Assembly (NCBI GenBank): GCA_041653595.1
Contig: JBAZFB010000003.1
Coordinates: 1 to 64,000, forward strand
Origin: Candidatus Omnitrophota bacterium
GTDB taxonomy: Bacteria > Omnitrophota > Gorgyraeia > Pluralincolimonadales > Pluralincolimonadaceae
DNA length: 64,000 nucleotides
Direction of reading: 5' to 3'
A program made the position numbers and the translations under genes. A model generated the notes under the pieces. The model ran no database searches, was not told where the DNA came from, and saw only the letters and a program-made list of their open reading frames with translations. This document shows, piece by piece, positions 26,429-34,936 of this stretch (its first letter is position 1; each line of letters begins with the position of its first letter).

Positions 26429-26875
26429 ATGGCGTCGGTAAAGCGCGTAATAACTAAAACAATAGGACAGCTCCTCCTGGAAAAAGGCGTGATAAAACAG
26501 GCGCATCTCGACGAGGCCTTGAAGATCCAGAAGGAGAAGGGCGGGCTTTTGGGCCAGATCCTGGCCGGGCTGGGATATGTAACTGAAGAGCAAATAGCCC
26601 AAGCCATCACGGTCCAGTACGGGTTCCCGTACCTTCCGCTGGCTAATTACGAGATGGACGAGTCGGCGATAAAGATGGTGCCGGAGAACGTCGCCCGCCA
26701 GTATTGCCTTATCCCGATAGATAAGATCGGCAATACCGTGACCATCGCGATGGCCGATCCCCTTAACATCCAGGCCGTAGAGGACATAGAGATGGTGACC
26801 GGCTGCTCGATACAGATATTCGTTTCTACGGCGACCGACATAAAGCAGGCGATAGACAAATTCTACAAAAAATAG
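26429..26875 (+). CDS. Free-standing MshEN (T2SSE N-terminal) domain protein
   Basis: 148 residues, essentially only the N-terminal domain that normally precedes PilB/GspE ATPases. Two 24-residue-like halves are visible (TIGQLLLEKGVIKQAHLDEA and LLGQILAGLGYVTEEQIAQA), followed by the YGFPYLPLANYEMDESAI region and an AMADPLNIQAVEDIEMVTG subdomain. MshEN domains in other systems bind cyclic-di-GMP; here the Arg that opens each half is replaced (Thr, Leu), so binding is doubtful. No ATPase domain follows. The equivalent region opens both downstream ATPases, so it probably arose by duplication and could act as a separate partner or competitor. Confidence 0.85.
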   Translation: MASVKRVITKTIGQLLLEKGVIKQAHLDEALKIQKEKGGLLGQILAGLGYVTEEQIAQAITVQYGFPYLPLANYEMDESAIKMVPENVARQYCLIPIDKIGNTVTIAMADPLNIQAVEDIEMVTGCSIQIFVSTATDIKQAIDKFYKK

Positions 26876-26891
26876 GAGACCCTGACAGCCG

Positions 26892-28595
26892 ATGCCATCT
26901 GGGATCAAGGAACGGCTAAGCGAGTTACTGATAAAAAAGGGGGCTATAACCGAAGAGAAATTAAACCAGGCCCTTCAAGCCCAGAAAGAGAAGGGCGGTT
27001 CGCTGGGAGACATCCTTGTCTCTTTGGGGGCCATAACCCAGAGGGACCTTTTAGCGATACTAAGCCAGGAACTCGGCATCCCGCCGATATCCCTTTCCAA
27101 ATTCAAGATCGACCCTGAAATAACGAAGTTCATCCCGAAAAAGATCGCCGCCAATTACCAGATCATGCCTATATCGAAGATGGGCAATGTCCTGACCGTC
27201 GCGATGGCGGACCCGCTTAATGTCTTCGCGCTCGACGACATAAGGAATGTCACGGGTATGGATATCACGCCCATCATAACCACACAGGACGATGTGAAGG
27301 CCGCGATAGAGCAGCATTACGGCAGCGCGGCGACATCCACCATCGAAGCGCTGGTAAAGGAGACGAATATAGAGCTCATCTCTTCCAGGAGAATAGAGGA
27401 TGAGTCTGTCGAGGTGATGGGCGCGGTCGCCGATACGCCTGTGGTAAAACTTACGAACGCCATTGTCCTGGACGCGACAAAAGCGCGGGCGAGCGATATC
27501 CTGATAGAACCGATGGAAGACCACCTGCGCGTCAGGTATAAGATCGACGGGATATTCAGGGAAGCGCAGTCGCTTCCAAGGTCGATACAATCGGGCATAA
27601 TATCCAGGATAAAAGTCATGTCGAACCTCAATATCGCCGAGCGGCGCCTGCCACAGGACGGCAGGTTCAAGATAAAGGTGCAGGAGAGGGAGGTCGACTT
27701 CAGGGTCTCGACAGTCCCGACCGCGTTCGGCGAAAAAGTGGCGCTCAGGATCCTCGATAAATCCCAGGCCATGCTCGATGTGGATAAGCTGGGTTTCGAG
27801 AAGGAACCCCTCGACGAGCTCAAGAAGGCCTCGAGGAGGCCCCACGGGATGATACTCGTCTGCGGCCCGGCGGGTTCCGGCAAGACGACTACGCTCTACT
27901 CGGTCATCAAGCATATAGACGCCCCGGAAAAGAATTTTGTCACCGTAGAAGACCCGGTCGAATACCTGCTCCCCGGGATAAACCAGGTCAATATAAACCC
28001 GAATATCGGGTTGACATACGCGGCCACTCTCCGTTCGATATTGCGCCAGGACCCGAACGTCATAATGGTCGGCGAGATAAGGGACCTCGAGACCGTCGAC
28101 ATCGCGATAAAGGCCGCGCTGACCGGACACCTCGTCCTGAGCACGCTGCATACCAACACGGCGACCGGAGTCATCATGAGGCTGATGAACATGGGCGTTG
28201 AGCCGTTCCTCATCAGTTCGTCGGTGGTCCTTGTCGCGGCCCAACGGCTTGTCAGGAAGGTCTGCCCGCGCTGTAAGGAAGTCCAGGAAATCCACAAGAC
28301 ATTACTCGAAAAACTTAAGATAAAGGCGCCGGAGAATGTGAAGTTCTACAAGGGCAAGGGTTGCGATCATTGTTTCAAGACCGGGTTCAGGGGAAGGGTA
28401 GGCCTTATAGAAGCGGTAGCCATAAACGCGGAGTTGAGGGAATTGATCGCCAAGAGGGCGCACGAGAGCACCGTATACGAAGCGGCGCGCCGCGCCGGGC
28501 TCGTAACTTTAAGGGAGAGCGGGTTAAGGAAGGTATTTGACGGCACCACGACCCTCGAGGAAGTAGTGCGCGTGACCCTCGGAGAGCAGGATTAA
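26892..28595 (+). CDS. pilB: PilB/GspE-type assembly ATPase, first paralogue
   Basis: Extension ATPase for type IV pili or a type II system. The MshEN domain is at about 1-150 (ERLSELLIKKGAITEEKLNQ), then N2 and the ATPase core with KARASDILIEPMEDHLRVRY, Walker A CGPAGSGKTTTLYS, VEDPVEYLLPGINQVNIN, RQDPNVIMVGEIRDLETVDI and STLHTNTATGVIMRLMNMG. A zinc module follows with CPRC and CDHC. All catalytic motifs are present in 567 residues. In the first MshEN half the opening Arg-Leu is kept but Gly is Ser. It lies three bases before a second ATPase of the same architecture. Confidence 0.93.
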   Translation: MPSGIKERLSELLIKKGAITEEKLNQALQAQKEKGGSLGDILVSLGAITQRDLLAILSQELGIPPISLSKFKIDPEITKFIPKKIAANYQIMPISKMGNVLTVAMADPLNVFALDDIRNVTGMDITPIITTQDDVKAAIEQHYGSAATSTIEALVKETNIELISSRRIEDESVEVMGAVADTPVVKLTNAIVLDATKARASDILIEPMEDHLRVRYKIDGIFREAQSLPRSIQSGIISRIKVMSNLNIAERRLPQDGRFKIKVQEREVDFRVSTVPTAFGEKVALRILDKSQAMLDVDKLGFEKEPLDELKKASRRPHGMILVCGPAGSGKTTTLYSVIKHIDAPEKNFVTVEDPVEYLLPGINQVNINPNIGLTYAATLRSILRQDPNVIMVGEIRDLETVDIAIKAALTGHLVLSTLHTNTATGVIMRLMNMGVEPFLISSSVVLVAAQRLVRKVCPRCKEVQEIHKTLLEKLKIKAPENVKFYKGKGCDHCFKTGFRGRVGLIEAVAINAELRELIAKRAHESTVYEAARRAGLVTLRESGLRKVFDGTTTLEEVVRVTLGEQD

Positions 28596-28598
28596 GCC

Positions 28599-30344
28599 AT
28601 GGCCCAGAGCATAAGGGATAAATTAGCCGAAGTCCTCGTGAAGAAGGGCTCCATTTCGAAAGAAAAACTGGACGAGGCGATAAAAGCCCAGAAGGCGCAT
28701 GGCGGCAGCCTGAGCAAGATCCTTGTGCAGAAGGGCCTCGCCAACGAGAATGACCTCCTCGCGATATTCAGCCAGGAACTTAATATTACCCCGATAAACC
28801 TGGCGAAATACAAAATAGACAAGGAGATCATCTCGCTCGTGCCGGAGAAGATCGCGCGGCTTTACCACCTTATCCCCGTCTCGAAGATCGGCAACCGCAT
28901 GACGGTAGCCATGTCCGATCCGCTCGATATATTCGCCCTCGACGACCTGAAGATCCTCACCAAATACGAGATAGACCCTGTTATAGCGACCGACAAGGAT
29001 ATAATCGCGGCGATCGCAAGCTATTACGGGGAAGAGGTGTTCTCTATAGATAAGCTGGTAAAAGATGCCAAAGGCGAAGAATTGCAGCTCCTTTCGTCCG
29101 AAGACGCGGAGCGGTTCGATGTCTCTACCCTCGCCATAGAGAGCCAGAAGGCGCCGATACTCAAGATGGTCGACGTCATTATAAGCGAGGCGCTCAAGCG
29201 CCGCGCCTCTGACATACATGTCGAGCCGATGGAGACCGACATGCGCCTGCGCTACCGTATCGACGGCGCCCTCACGGAATTCTCGCACCTGCCGAAATCG
29301 AACCAGAACGCGGTGCTTACCAGGATCAAGATAATGTCGGATATGGATATCACCGAATGGCGCCTCCCGCAGGACGGCAGGTTCAAGGTGAGGATGGAGG
29401 AGAGGGAGATAGATTTCCGCGTCTCTACCCTGCCGCTGGTCCACGGCGAGAAGGTCGTCCTGAGGGTCCTTGATAAATCGAGCATAAAAGTTTCCCCTGA
29501 AAAGCTGGGCTTCCTTCCCAAGACCCTGGAGGAATTGAGGGAAGCCATCTCCAGGCCTTACGGGATGTTCCTGGTGACCGGCCCGACAGGGAGCGGCAAG
29601 TCCACGACCCTTTATTCCATCCTTAATATATTGAATACGCCGGAAAAGAATATCGTCACTATAGAAGACCCGATCGAATATGAGCTCATGGGGATAACCC
29701 AGGTGCAGGTCAAGCCGGAGATAGGCCTTACCTTCGCGGGCGGCCTGCGCGCTTTCCTGCGCCAGGCGCCGGATATCGTGATGGTCGGGGAGATCCGCGA
29801 TTTCGAGACCGCGGATATCGCCATCAAGGCGTCGCTTACCGGACAACTGCTCCTTTCGACACTGCACACTAACGACGCGCCGAGCGCCATAACGAGGCTT
29901 ATAGATATGGGCGTCGAGCCGTTTTTGGTCGCCTCCAGCGTGGTATTCATATGCGCGCAGAGGCTGATGAAGAGGGTATGCGCGAATTGCAAGGAGAAGA
30001 TCGATATCCCGAAGGAGATGCTGGACAAACTAGGGTTTAAGGAAGGGGCCAAGGCCCCTGGCGGGTCCAAGGGCCCTGACGGGTCCAAGGCGATTTTTTA
30101 TAAGGGGAAAGGGTGCGCCAAGTGCAACAATACCGGCTATTACGGCAGGTTCGCCATCCTCGAGAACCTAACTGTAGACGACAAGATAAAAGAGATGATA
30201 CTTGACAGGGTGCAGAGCGATAAGATAAAAGAATATGCTATGAAGGAAAAGGGGATGCTCACCCTGCGCGCGGCGGCGCTCGAAAACCTGGCTTTGGGGA
30301 ATACCACGGTTGAGGAAGTCTTGAGGGTAACGTCGGAGGAATAA
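28599..30344 (+). CDS. pilB: PilB/GspE-type assembly ATPase, second paralogue
   Basis: 581 residues with the same order of domains as its upstream neighbour: MshEN (about 1-150), N2, ATPase core with Walker A TGPTGSGKSTTLYS, IEDPIEYELMGITQVQV, Walker B MVGEIRDFETADI and STLHTNDAPSAI, then a zinc module (CANC and CAKC). Two differences stand out. The motif usually written RQDPD reads RQAPD, and a Gly/Lys/Pro-rich insertion (KAPGGSKGPDGS) from an 18-bp tandem repeat sits between the two cysteine pairs. Two assembly ATPases beside one pilT and one pilC suggest separate pilin or secretion outputs, or division of labour in one hexamer. Confidence 0.92.
   Translation: MAQSIRDKLAEVLVKKGSISKEKLDEAIKAQKAHGGSLSKILVQKGLANENDLLAIFSQELNITPINLAKYKIDKEIISLVPEKIARLYHLIPVSKIGNRMTVAMSDPLDIFALDDLKILTKYEIDPVIATDKDIIAAIASYYGEEVFSIDKLVKDAKGEELQLLSSEDAERFDVSTLAIESQKAPILKMVDVIISEALKRRASDIHVEPMETDMRLRYRIDGALTEFSHLPKSNQNAVLTRIKIMSDMDITEWRLPQDGRFKVRMEEREIDFRVSTLPLVHGEKVVLRVLDKSSIKVSPEKLGFLPKTLEELREAISRPYGMFLVTGPTGSGKSTTLYSILNILNTPEKNIVTIEDPIEYELMGITQVQVKPEIGLTFAGGLRAFLRQAPDIVMVGEIRDFETADIAIKASLTGQLLLSTLHTNDAPSAITRLIDMGVEPFLVASSVVFICAQRLMKRVCANCKEKIDIPKEMLDKLGFKEGAKAPGGSKGPDGSKAIFYKGKGCAKCNNTGYYGRFAILENLTVDDKIKEMILDRVQSDKIKEYAMKEKGMLTLRAAALENLALGNTTVEEVLRVTSEE
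30051..30086 (+). repeat. 18-bp imperfect tandem duplication within the second pilB
   Basis: Two adjacent 18-base units, 30051-30068 and 30069-30086, of the form AAGGCCCCTGGCGGGTCC and AAGGGCCCTGACGGGTCC, differing at three positions. They are in frame and encode KAPGGS-KGPDGS between the two zinc-binding CxxC pairs. Probably replication slippage giving a flexible linker. Confidence 0.8.
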
Positions 30345-31553
30345 GTGCCACAATTTAAATATGTCGCTAAGGATAAGGACGGCAGGACCGTATCCGGTTC
30401 CATGGAAGCGCCCAGCAGCATCGCCCTGGTAGATACGCTCAGGCAGAAAGAATATGTGATAATCTCGCTGGGCGAGGCGAAGGAAGCGGCTAGGGGCCGG
30501 GCCTTCGGCGGCGCGAAGATAAAGCTCGACGATCTGGTCGTCTTCTCCAGGCAGCTCGCTACCATGGTCGCCGCGGGCATCCCGCTCGTCGGAGCCCTTG
30601 ACGCGCTCCAGGAGCAGATGGAGAGCAAGGGTTTCAAGAACGTCGTAAAGAAGGTCCGCGATAATGTCGAGGGCGGGTTAAGCCTCTCCGAGGCCCTGAG
30701 CAAACAGCCGAATGTATTTTCTCCTTTTTTCATAAACATGGTCAGGGCAGGCGAGTCGAGCGGAAACCTGGATGAGATACTCGACAGGGTCGCCATCTAT
30801 ATGGAAAAGACGATCGCCCTGATAAGGAAAGTAAAATCAAGTCTCATATATCCGGCGGTTGTAGTGACAATGGCGATCCTTATCACGACTTTCCTGATAG
30901 TCAAAGTAGTCCCGACGTTCGAGAGCATATTCGCCACAATCGGCGTAACGCTGCCTCTGCCTACGCTTATACTGATAAAGATCTCCCATATCGTGAGGGG
31001 CTACCTGCTTTTCGTTATCATAGGATTGGTGATAGGTTCCATATCGCTTTCGCAGGTGGTCAAGACCGATAAAGGAAGGCTCGCATTCGATACCTTCTTA
31101 TTGAAGATACCGGTCATCGGGCCGTTATTAAGAAAGGTGGCCATCGCGAGGTTCGCGCGCACGCTTTCGACGTTACAGAAGAGCGGCGTCTCGATATTGA
31201 CGGCGCTTGAAATAGTAGGGAAGACCTCGGGTAACAGGGTAATAGAAGCGGCGGTCCTGAAGACCAAGATGAGCATCAAGGAAGGCGAGTCTATAGCGCA
31301 GCCGCTCACGGCAAGCAAAGTTTTCCCGCCTATGGTAACGAGGATGATCTCGGTCGGAGAACAGACCGGCAAACTCGAGGAGATGCTCGGGAAGGTCGCC
31401 GACTTCTACGAGAGCGAAGTCGACGCCGCAGTATCCGGTTTGACGAGCCTGATAGAGCCGCTGATAATCGCTTTCCTCGGGATCGTGGTAGGCGGCATCG
31501 TCGTGTCGATGTTCCTTCCGATAGTGAAGCTTATCCAGGTCGTCGGCAAATAG
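30345..31553 (+). CDS. pilC: PilC/GspF-type inner-membrane platform protein
   Basis: Polytopic platform that couples the assembly ATPase to pilin polymerisation. There are two GspF repeats: the first with SRQLATMVAAGIPLVGALDAL and FINMVRAGESSGNLDEILDR, the second with FARTLSTLQKSGVSILTALE and MVTRMISVGEQTGKLEEML. Each is followed by long hydrophobic segments (about 165-190, 210-235 and 370-395). The 402 residues are complete. The start is GTG 30345, immediately after the stop of the second pilB, with GGAGGAATAA as ribosome site. Confidence 0.95.
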   Translation: MPQFKYVAKDKDGRTVSGSMEAPSSIALVDTLRQKEYVIISLGEAKEAARGRAFGGAKIKLDDLVVFSRQLATMVAAGIPLVGALDALQEQMESKGFKNVVKKVRDNVEGGLSLSEALSKQPNVFSPFFINMVRAGESSGNLDEILDRVAIYMEKTIALIRKVKSSLIYPAVVVTMAILITTFLIVKVVPTFESIFATIGVTLPLPTLILIKISHIVRGYLLFVIIGLVIGSISLSQVVKTDKGRLAFDTFLLKIPVIGPLLRKVAIARFARTLSTLQKSGVSILTALEIVGKTSGNRVIEAAVLKTKMSIKEGESIAQPLTASKVFPPMVTRMISVGEQTGKLEEMLGKVADFYESEVDAAVSGLTSLIEPLIIAFLGIVVGGIVVSMFLPIVKLIQVVGK

Positions 31554-31558
31554 AACGC

Positions 31559-31586
31559 TTGACAGAGATTTCTTTTGTGTTATACT
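31559..31586 (+). promoter_or_regulatory. Promoter of the first pilin gene
   Basis: TTGACA (31559-31564), a 16-base spacer and TATACT (31581-31586) directly after pilC. A leader of about 45 bases with an AAAGGAGGGG ribosome site follows, and an intrinsic terminator closes the unit at 32094-32125. Together these suggest a short, strongly expressed monocistronic pilin transcript. Confidence 0.78.
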
Positions 31587-31639
31587 TTAGTTAGAAAGTG
31601 ACGCATGTCCCAATCTAGGAAGAAAGGAGGGGAAATAAA

Positions 31640-32071
31640 ATGAGAACGCTAGTAGGAAGAAAAGGTTTTACGCTCGTTGAGATCATGATCGTAGTTGCCA
31701 TTATAGCTCTTTTAGCAGCCATAGCGATACCCAACTTACTACGTGCTAGACTCAACGCCAACGAAGCAGCAGCTATAAGCTCACTCCGTACGATAAGTAC
31801 GGCATGTGAAAGTTTCAGAGCCGCCCAGAGCCCGGTGTCTTATCCGGCTAACCTGGCAGCTTTAGGCGCTGCTGTTCCCCCGTACATCGACACTACATTG
31901 GCCGGTGGTACAAAGCAGGGATATACGTTTACCTATGCATTAGTAAACGTGAACCAGTATACCTGCACGGGCGCGCCTGTAACGGCGAACGTTACCGGTA
32001 CGAGGACATTCTTTGTTGACGAGTCGGGCGTAATAAGATTGACGAACGCCGCGGGCAACCCGATCGAATAA
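31640..32071 (+). CDS. Type IV prepilin, probable major pilin
   Basis: 143 residues with a class III signal RKG-FTLVEIM: cleavage after Gly, Phe at +1, Glu at +5, then a hydrophobic helix (VVAIIALLAAIAIPNLL) and a small C-terminal globular domain. Its own near-consensus promoter, excellent AAAGGAGGGG ribosome site and dedicated terminator point to a highly expressed major pilin. The C-terminal pattern (KQGYTFTYAL, a single Cys, RTFFVDESGVIRL, final PIE) recurs in the pilins at 32135 and 35568. A prepilin peptidase is not encoded in the window. Confidence 0.93.
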   Translation: MRTLVGRKGFTLVEIMIVVAIIALLAAIAIPNLLRARLNANEAAAISSLRTISTACESFRAAQSPVSYPANLAALGAAVPPYIDTTLAGGTKQGYTFTYALVNVNQYTCTGAPVTANVTGTRTFFVDESGVIRLTNAAGNPIE

Positions 32072-32093
32072 TGCTCAGGGCGTAAAGTATGCG

Positions 32094-32125
32094 AAAAGGC
32101 GAGGAGTAAAATCCTCGCCTTTTTG
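32094..32125 (+). terminator. Rho-independent terminator after the first pilin
   Basis: A 12-base stem AAAAGGCGAGGA (32094-32105) and its complement (32112-32123), a six-base loop GTAAAA and a T tract. The stem ends ten bases before ATG 32135 of the second pilin, so that gene depends on read-through or an unseen start. Confidence 0.88.
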
Positions 32126-32134
32126 TTAAACAGC

Positions 32135-32569
32135 ATGGAGAAAAATTTGGATCTCAGAAAAGGGTTTACGCTTGTCGAGATAATGATAGTCGTGGCCATA
32201 CTGGTCACGCTGGCGGTCATCGCGATACCCGGTTTCTTGAGGGCGCGGGTCATCGCGAATGAATCGTCGGCTATAGGCTCGATGAGGACGATAAGCACCG
32301 GATGCGAGAGTTACCGGAGCATGCAGAACCCGCCAACGTATCCTCCGGACCTCGCGACCTTGAGCACCGAAACTCCCCCGTATATAGATACTACCTTGGG
32401 AAGCGGGACGAAGCAGGGATATAATTTCAATTACACCCTGGTTGGCCCGAACCAGTTTACCTGCGCGGCGACGCCCGTAACCGTGAATATATCAGGCGTC
32501 AGGACTTTTTTTGTGGATGAGTCAGGCGTGATAAGGGTAAACGACGCGTCAGGCATCCCCGTCGAATAA
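32135..32569 (+). CDS. Type IV prepilin, second copy of the major-pilin family
   Basis: 144 residues with class III signal RKG-FTLVEIMIVVAIL. It is clearly a paralogue of the upstream pilin: it shares RTISTGCESYRSMQ, the PPYIDTTLGSGTKQGYNFNY stretch, RTFFVDESGVIRV and a terminal PVE. The start is taken at ATG 32135; the upstream in-frame TTG 32123 lies in the terminator and is rejected. No clear ribosome site precedes it and a terminator separates it from the first pilin, so expression is probably lower or conditional. It may be a minor or alternative pilin. Confidence 0.88.
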   Translation: MEKNLDLRKGFTLVEIMIVVAILVTLAVIAIPGFLRARVIANESSAIGSMRTISTGCESYRSMQNPPTYPPDLATLSTETPPYIDTTLGSGTKQGYNFNYTLVGPNQFTCAATPVTVNISGVRTFFVDESGVIRVNDASGIPVE

Positions 32570-32583
32570 GGACCCCGCACTTC

Positions 32584-33015
32584 TCAGTATGCGACTATAC
32601 CTTGCCTTTGCATCTTCTGCAATACTTCCGGCGGAGGCATCTTAGACGGTTTCTTCGGCAGGTCAGGGGATGGTTCATAGACCTTCGGCGCATTTCCCGC
32701 CCCGCCTCTCAAACCGTTATCGGGATTTTGCGTATTTTCGGCTAAAGCCCCGGGTGCAGCGGATGTCGACGGTGTCGATGCCGCCGGTTTCGCGGACGGA
32801 GTGTTTACGGACTGCGAAACCGGATATCCGGCGTTCTCCTGTGCCGGCGGCAGTTCGTATTTTCCCGCCTGAAGGAGGACCTGCTCTTCCGGTTTGGCTT
32901 CAGGAGCCGCAGTCACGGCCGGCTTTGGCTGAGGCCTGCCGAGCGAGAGGATGATAATTATTACCAGGATGCATAAGGATAATATTATGGCTATTTGTGT
33001 TTTTGATATCTTCAT
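32584..33015 (-). CDS. Small Pro/Ala-rich membrane-anchored protein of the minor-pilin operon
   Basis: 143 residues: an N-terminal membrane segment (about 7-26, IAIILSLCILVIIIILSLG), then a low-complexity Pro/Ala/Ser-rich region, and a basic end (SPDLPKKPSKMPPPEVLQK). No family is recognised. The start is ATG 33015, which overlaps the stop of the upstream PilX-like gene (ATGA) and has GGAGGGA before it; ATG 33027 is less likely. It is last of four genes on the minus strand that otherwise encode minor pilins, so a periplasmic pilus-assembly accessory role is possible. Confidence 0.72.
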   Translation of the reverse strand: MKISKTQIAIILSLCILVIIIILSLGRPQPKPAVTAAPEAKPEEQVLLQAGKYELPPAQENAGYPVSQSVNTPSAKPAASTPSTSAAPGALAENTQNPDNGLRGGAGNAPKVYEPSPDLPKKPSKMPPPEVLQKMQRQGIVAY

Positions 33016-34331
33016 CGTTCCCTCCACGCTATCCCTATGTACTTTTTAGTATCCGGGAAATAAGGGGGCGGCGCGTCGCGCAGCCGCCTGTCGTAGACGT
33101 AATTTTTCGAAAAACCGCTGCTTTTGGTGCTTGTATTTATATTGAAACTTCCTACGGGCCCTCGCTGGTTCTGGGTTATTCCGCCGTATATGTTCAAGGT
33201 GTTTTTCATGCTCGAGGTCCAATCTTCCAGGTAGAAGGAGTCGGCCATGGCCATTACGGCCGCCTGGATAGTAAGGTTCCCGTTTGTCGGGCACGCGCTT
33301 TGCTTGATCACGACATCGCCTTCGGCTATGAGCCCCAGCGTGTCGGTCGAGTTCGGGTTCGTCTGCGGATTGCTGTTATATTGTACGTTTCCCGTGATAA
33401 TGATGTCATCGTTTGTTCCTATGGAGAGACGGCCGTTCAATGTCCCGGATACCTTGGCATATCCGTATTCGCTGATATGGCCCCACCTATCCAGCTTGTT
33501 CTCTACGTATATAGCCCCGTTTGCCGGTACGGCCATATTGGTATTATTGTAACCGCCGGTCGCGTTCGTCACGTTCATCGTGCCGTTGGCGTTCAAAGTT
33601 ATCGTAGTGTTCCCCGTAAAGACACGGCCGCCGGATGCGGCTGCGCTGCGAAGGGGCGCCGTATCATCATGGTCAGGCATTTCTATAATATCGGCGTTGA
33701 AATCAACCGGCTGGGCAAAATACGGGTTATCATCGCCGGGATGCATGTAATTTATACTCGGGCCGTGTTGTTCGGTCGGATGGAGGTCTATAAGGTCGGG
33801 GAATTGGGGGTCGCCCGAAATATTGAAGCTGTCGTTAGTGTGTACGGGACCGTCCAGCGAGTCGACCGTTACGAACCATACATCAAGCGGGCCGTAACTC
33901 TCGGTATTTGTAAACCAGATATTCTTGGCGAAAGTATCGCGCTGGACTTCGTAATATACCGTGCGGGTGGAGTCCCCGGATGTCCCTACCGATACTATCT
34001 CGTATTTCTTCGGCCAGTTCGTGGGATTGCTGGCGTTCGGGACGACCGTTACGGAGTATGCCCCGGTAGTCAGGACAGGTTTCGGCACGCCCGTTATCGT
34101 GGGGTTAACGATGGGAGCCGTGCCGGCAGGCGGGGCAGGTTGGGCTTTCAGCCAAGCAAAGCCGTAATCGATCCCCGTCTCAGCCGCGGCGAACGCCGCC
34201 AAAGAATCCTTTTCTCTTTGCGCTGTCCTCATCTCCGCCACGCTGCGGGCCACATAGGCCGCGATGAGGATAAGGATCACAGCGACTACCGAATAAGCCA
34301 CGATCAGTATAAACCCTTTTTTGTGTCCCAT
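33012..34331 (-). CDS. PilX-like minor pilin with large periplasmic domain
   Basis: 439 residues. The N-terminus MGHKKGFILIVAYSVVAVIL and the following EMRTAQREKDSLAAFAAAETGIDYG match the PilX N-terminal region, where a hydrophobic helix is followed by an A-x-x-A-A-E-x-G-I block. The rest is a long Asn/Thr/Gly-rich domain (for example NGTMNVTNATGGYNNTNM, VPANGAIYVENKLDRWGHIS) reminiscent of DUF4900-type pilus proteins. It is far larger than ordinary PilX (about 200 residues). It starts three bases after the PilW-like stop. Confidence 0.82.
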   Translation of the reverse strand: MGHKKGFILIVAYSVVAVILILIAAYVARSVAEMRTAQREKDSLAAFAAAETGIDYGFAWLKAQPAPPAGTAPIVNPTITGVPKPVLTTGAYSVTVVPNASNPTNWPKKYEIVSVGTSGDSTRTVYYEVQRDTFAKNIWFTNTESYGPLDVWFVTVDSLDGPVHTNDSFNISGDPQFPDLIDLHPTEQHGPSINYMHPGDDNPYFAQPVDFNADIIEMPDHDDTAPLRSAAASGGRVFTGNTTITLNANGTMNVTNATGGYNNTNMAVPANGAIYVENKLDRWGHISEYGYAKVSGTLNGRLSIGTNDDIIITGNVQYNSNPQTNPNSTDTLGLIAEGDVVIKQSACPTNGNLTIQAAVMAMADSFYLEDWTSSMKNTLNIYGGITQNQRGPVGSFNINTSTKSSGFSKNYVYDRRLRDAPPPYFPDTKKYIGIAWRER

Positions 34332-34333
34332 TT

Positions 34334-34936
34334 TTAGTCCCTCAATAAGACGGCGCTGGTTAAAGTCATCGGGATCTGCCTTCTCTCCGCAGTGGTCTTC
34401 GTCGTCTGCAACGTTATCAAGAGCGTCGCGAGCGAGTATTCCTGGCCGTCGTTCAGTGTATAAGAATCATTCTGCAGGCGGAACGTGAGGCCGGTCACAT
34501 TGTTCGCAAGCACTTTGGCGGTATTGTTCTGGAGCCTTATCAGCTGGTTATTATTTACGTAATAAGAGATAGGAGCGGACAAGTTTGGCGTGCCTGCATT
34601 AGTTATCACGGAACCGTAGGCGCCGTAATTATTATTGCCGGCAACGACGGTCACGACCCGTAAGACGATAGAATTATAGTTAACACCTGTATTTTCCGCG
34701 TATTTCGCGCCCGCCATATTAGCCAGGGAGGCCAAATTGGCCTGCCGCAATTCCCTTGTCATGTACATGATGCCTTTCCTCGCTTCCTGGGTGGCCTGTA
34801 TCTCCGCGTCTCCCGAATGCCAGGCCGCGCCTCCTATAACAAGGAAACGCGCAAGGATCCCGCCGATAATGACCACTATGCCTATGGTCACCATCAATTC
34901 GACCAGGCTTAATCCTTTACGAGGCCCTGCGTTCAT
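34334..34936 (-). CDS. PilW-like minor pilin
   Basis: 200 residues with a class III prepilin signal RKG-LSLVELMVTIG, Glu at +5, a hydrophobic helix, and a C-terminal domain starting TQEARKGIMYMTRELRQAN, as in PilW/GspJ-type minor pseudopilins. Start ATG 34936 overlaps the end of the PilV-like gene by four bases. The order PilV-PilW-PilX is the usual minor-pilin order, which supports the call. Minor pilins of this kind prime pilus assembly. Confidence 0.85.
   Translation of the reverse strand: MNAGPRKGLSLVELMVTIGIVVIIGGILARFLVIGGAAWHSGDAEIQATQEARKGIMYMTRELRQANLASLANMAGAKYAENTGVNYNSIVLRVVTVVAGNNNYGAYGSVITNAGTPNLSAPISYYVNNNQLIRLQNNTAKVLANNVTGLTFRLQNDSYTLNDGQEYSLATLLITLQTTKTTAERRQIPMTLTSAVLLRD

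Noticed and set aside
32997..34337. 446-codon open frame on the plus strand opposite the PilX-like gene
   Set aside because: The minus-strand frame has a PilX N-terminus, ATGA coupling with neighbours and minor-pilin context. The plus-strand product has odd composition and no recognisable motif; it is an antisense shadow.
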